Assembly: GCF_001005315.1 (NCBI RefSeq)
Contig: NZ_LBMG01000001.1
Coordinates: forward strand, 62,001-126,000
DNA from: Kordia jejudonensis
GTDB lineage: Bacteria; Bacteroidota; Bacteroidia; Flavobacteriales; Flavobacteriaceae
Reading direction: 5' to 3'
DNA length: 64,000 nt
Shown here: piece after piece, positions 62,786-64,000 of the stretch
How the letters are laid out: each line of letters begins with the position of its first letter
Numbering within the stretch: position 1 is the stretch's first letter
Translations under genes and position numbers: made by a program
Notes under the pieces: generated by a model
The model's database searches: none
The model's input: only the letters and a program-made list of their open reading frames with translations
What the model was told of the DNA's origin: nothing

Positions 62786-62849
62786 ATACCAATTCTACTA
62801 TAAAAAGCAACTTCGTATCCAGAATCGCATTTTATAGTAGCGTTGGTAT
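62786..62849. repeat. 20-base inverted repeat between the two peptide genes
   Basis: Arms ATACCAATTCTACTATAAAA (62786-62805) and TTTTATAGTAGCGTTGGTAT (62830-62849) pair at 18 of 20 positions around a 24-base spacer. It lies in the leader of peptide 1 and may be an attenuator, a regulator site or a transposon footprint. Confidence 0.6.
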
Positions 62850-62861
62850 TACTCATTGTTT

Positions 62862-62869
62862 CAAATGTA
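62862..62869 (-). promoter_or_regulatory. possible -7 box (TACATTTG) for peptide 1
   Basis: TACATTTG on the minus strand, about 100 bases upstream of peptide 1, which would place the 20-base inverted repeat in the transcribed leader. No clear -33 element. Confidence 0.35.
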
Positions 62870-62978
62870 ATTATTAAACCATTAAAATTTTACTGACACG
62901 GTGTGCAATACGTCTTTTTGTACCCAAACGTCTCAATTACCTTTATATGATGTTCAGTATTTGTTGTATTTGGGAAGC

Positions 62979-63116
62979 TTAAGTGTTGTTTCCTTGATAT
63001 TCTACAACTTCAGTTTCAGAAGTCATGCCAGACATGCCGCCTCTTATTTGAATTGTTTGATGTACAATTTGAACTTTTTCTTCTTTGCTGATTCTTGTGA
63101 TACTACGTTTTTTCAT
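62979..63116 (-). CDS. Small Gly-Gly peptide 2 (possible RiPP-like precursor)
   Basis: 45 residues: MKKRSITRISKEEKVQIV, then IQIRGGMSGM, then TSETEVVEYQGNNT. Clearly related to peptide 1 in layout and in the GG and EVVEY motifs, which supports both being real despite their size. Tandem, same strand, 216 bases apart. Confidence 0.6.
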   Translation of the reverse strand: MKKRSITRISKEEKVQIVHQTIQIRGGMSGMTSETEVVEYQGNNT

Positions 63117-63516
63117 GATGAATGTTTTTAAAAGGTTATAAAGTACTTAACACCCTTAAAGATAACAAATTGAATATCAGCATTCAAAAAAACTTTTACT
63201 GCAACTATTGGAGCTACTTTAGTAAAACTATACATATGTTTAATTTTCTTCTTTTCTTGCACTCATAATACGATGCTTGTTTTTTGAAAAAATAACTTTT
63301 TTCAACGCTTATTTAACTTAATTTTTAGTTAAAATGCTACGTCTACAAAAAAACATCTACGCTTATAAACTATAGGCTGTTTTCAAAAAAGCATTCTGTA
63401 CTTTTAAACTAAGTACTTCAATCTTAAAAAATAAAAAACAACTTTCTAAGGACAGTTTTTCAATTTCATTTTATGTAAATGACACACTCGCTATGAAAGG
63501 AACTTAAAGAATAATT
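63117..63516. other. Non-coding AT-rich interval
   Basis: About 400 bases between the divergent peptide 2 gene and the right-edge gene. No gene, hairpin of note or consensus promoter seen. Confidence 0.5.
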
Positions 63517-64000
63517 ATGGTAAATATAAATTTATTAACTACATATCTAAATCCTAAAAAGTATGATGCTTATAGTAGGCATAAGGATACACATTATTTA
63601 ATTCGAATTGATAGTGATTTTCTAGATGAAGAGCAGTTTTCTTTTTCAAAGAATGTAACCAAAATTATTCGAAAAGGTTCTCCAGTTGCAGAAGATTTAG
63701 GTGGTGGATTTCTCCCCATCAACATTCAGTATCCACTCGTTGTAACAAGAAATGGGGATGAAGTTGATTATTATTTTAAAAGAATACGAAATGGCGAAAC
63801 TACTTATATAAGTTTAGAGCATGTTTTAATTCCTAACACAAGTTCTGACGAAAGTTATTTTCTACCGTATGATAATTTAACTTTCATTCCTATTGAATTA
63901 CAACATTTACATTATTATCATGTTGAACAACAAAAAATATATTCTGTTGAAATTGCACTCCCCGAAATAAAGATTTTTGGACATAAAACACTAGACTATA
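63517..64000 (+). CDS. Unknown protein, 5' part, runs off the right edge
   Basis: Open from ATG at 63517 to the window end, 161 residues visible. Soluble, rich in Tyr, His and Asp. Blocks such as RKGSPVAEDLGGGFLPINIQYP and a His-rich run QHLHYYHVEQQ stand out, but I recognise no family. It is divergent from the small peptide genes, so it could be related to them. Confidence 0.6.
   Translation, partial: MVNINLLTTYLNPKKYDAYSRHKDTHYLIRIDSDFLDEEQFSFSKNVTKIIRKGSPVAEDLGGGFLPINIQYPLVVTRNGDEVDYYFKRIRNGETTYISLEHVLIPNTSSDESYFLPYDNLTFIPIELQHLHYYHVEQQKIYSVEIALPEIKIFGHKTLDY

Overview
The window is AT-rich DNA from a marine-type Flavobacteriaceae (Bacteroidota). Evidence: a TonB-dependent receptor of the outer-membrane beta-barrel family, several TAnnTTTG-type -7 boxes, a YgaU/Kbp-like LysM protein, and typical flavobacterial housekeeping genes (yicC-gmk-nadD, gpsA, pheS, cvpA). 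The genus resembles Kordia from memory only; this is not proven by the sequence.

Layout. 1-6591 is core genome: the tail of a YheT-like hydrolase, a PrsW-type protease, yicC-gmk-nadD, two small exported proteins, a BON-LysM protein and gpsA. 6795-7087 is one copy of a ~290 bp repeat whose inverted partner lies at 62329-62620. 7142-57921 is one very long run of minus-strand genes, read from 57921 down to 7142, and is a large non-ribosomal peptide (NRPS) gene cluster. 58723-62250 returns to core genome (pheS, cvpA, small lipoprotein and membrane proteins). 62622-63116 carries two related tiny peptide genes with a Gly-Gly motif, and the start of an unknown gene runs off the right edge.

The NRPS cluster begins with a specialised NusG/UpxY-type antiterminator (57409-57921) preceded by an ops-like hairpin. 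Next comes an NRPS predicted to load a small residue (Ala-like code) and Orn. Then come a TonB-dependent receptor, a C-A(Gly)-T-C-T-TE NRPS, a ketosynthase-III-like protein, adenylation/carrier pairs, a VioC-like dioxygenase, an argininosuccinate-synthase-like enzyme and a YbaK-type deacylase. After these lies a syringomycin-like chlorothreonine cassette: an A domain with a Thr code fused to eight tandem carrier domains, a SyrB2-like chlorinase, a cupin and a SyrC-like Cys acyltransferase. The C-T-TE end of the NRPS at 43533 has no A domain, as in SyrE, so it is the likely acceptor of 4-chlorothreonine.

The downstream half holds a type II thioesterase, an exporter, another A/carrier set with an atypical P450, an epoxide-hydrolase-like protein, a B12-radical-SAM enzyme, and a block that looks like N-N bond machinery. 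That block comprises a lysine/ornithine N-hydroxylase, a diaminobutyrate-type aminotransferase, a cupin, a short methionyl-tRNA-synthetase-like protein and an FAD amine oxidase. The cupin plus MetRS-like pair matches the two halves of the fused hydrazine synthetases of s56-p1/triacsin/pyrazomycin pathways, here as separate adjacent genes. The cluster ends with a C-A(Gly)-T-C NRPS, an Sfp-type phosphopantetheinyl transferase and a secreted peptidase-like hydrolase.

Inferred product: a chlorinated peptide, probably with a hydrazine-derived unit, exported and perhaps re-imported. This combination is the main candidate for an undescribed system. No tRNA, rRNA, CRISPR array or transposase was seen.
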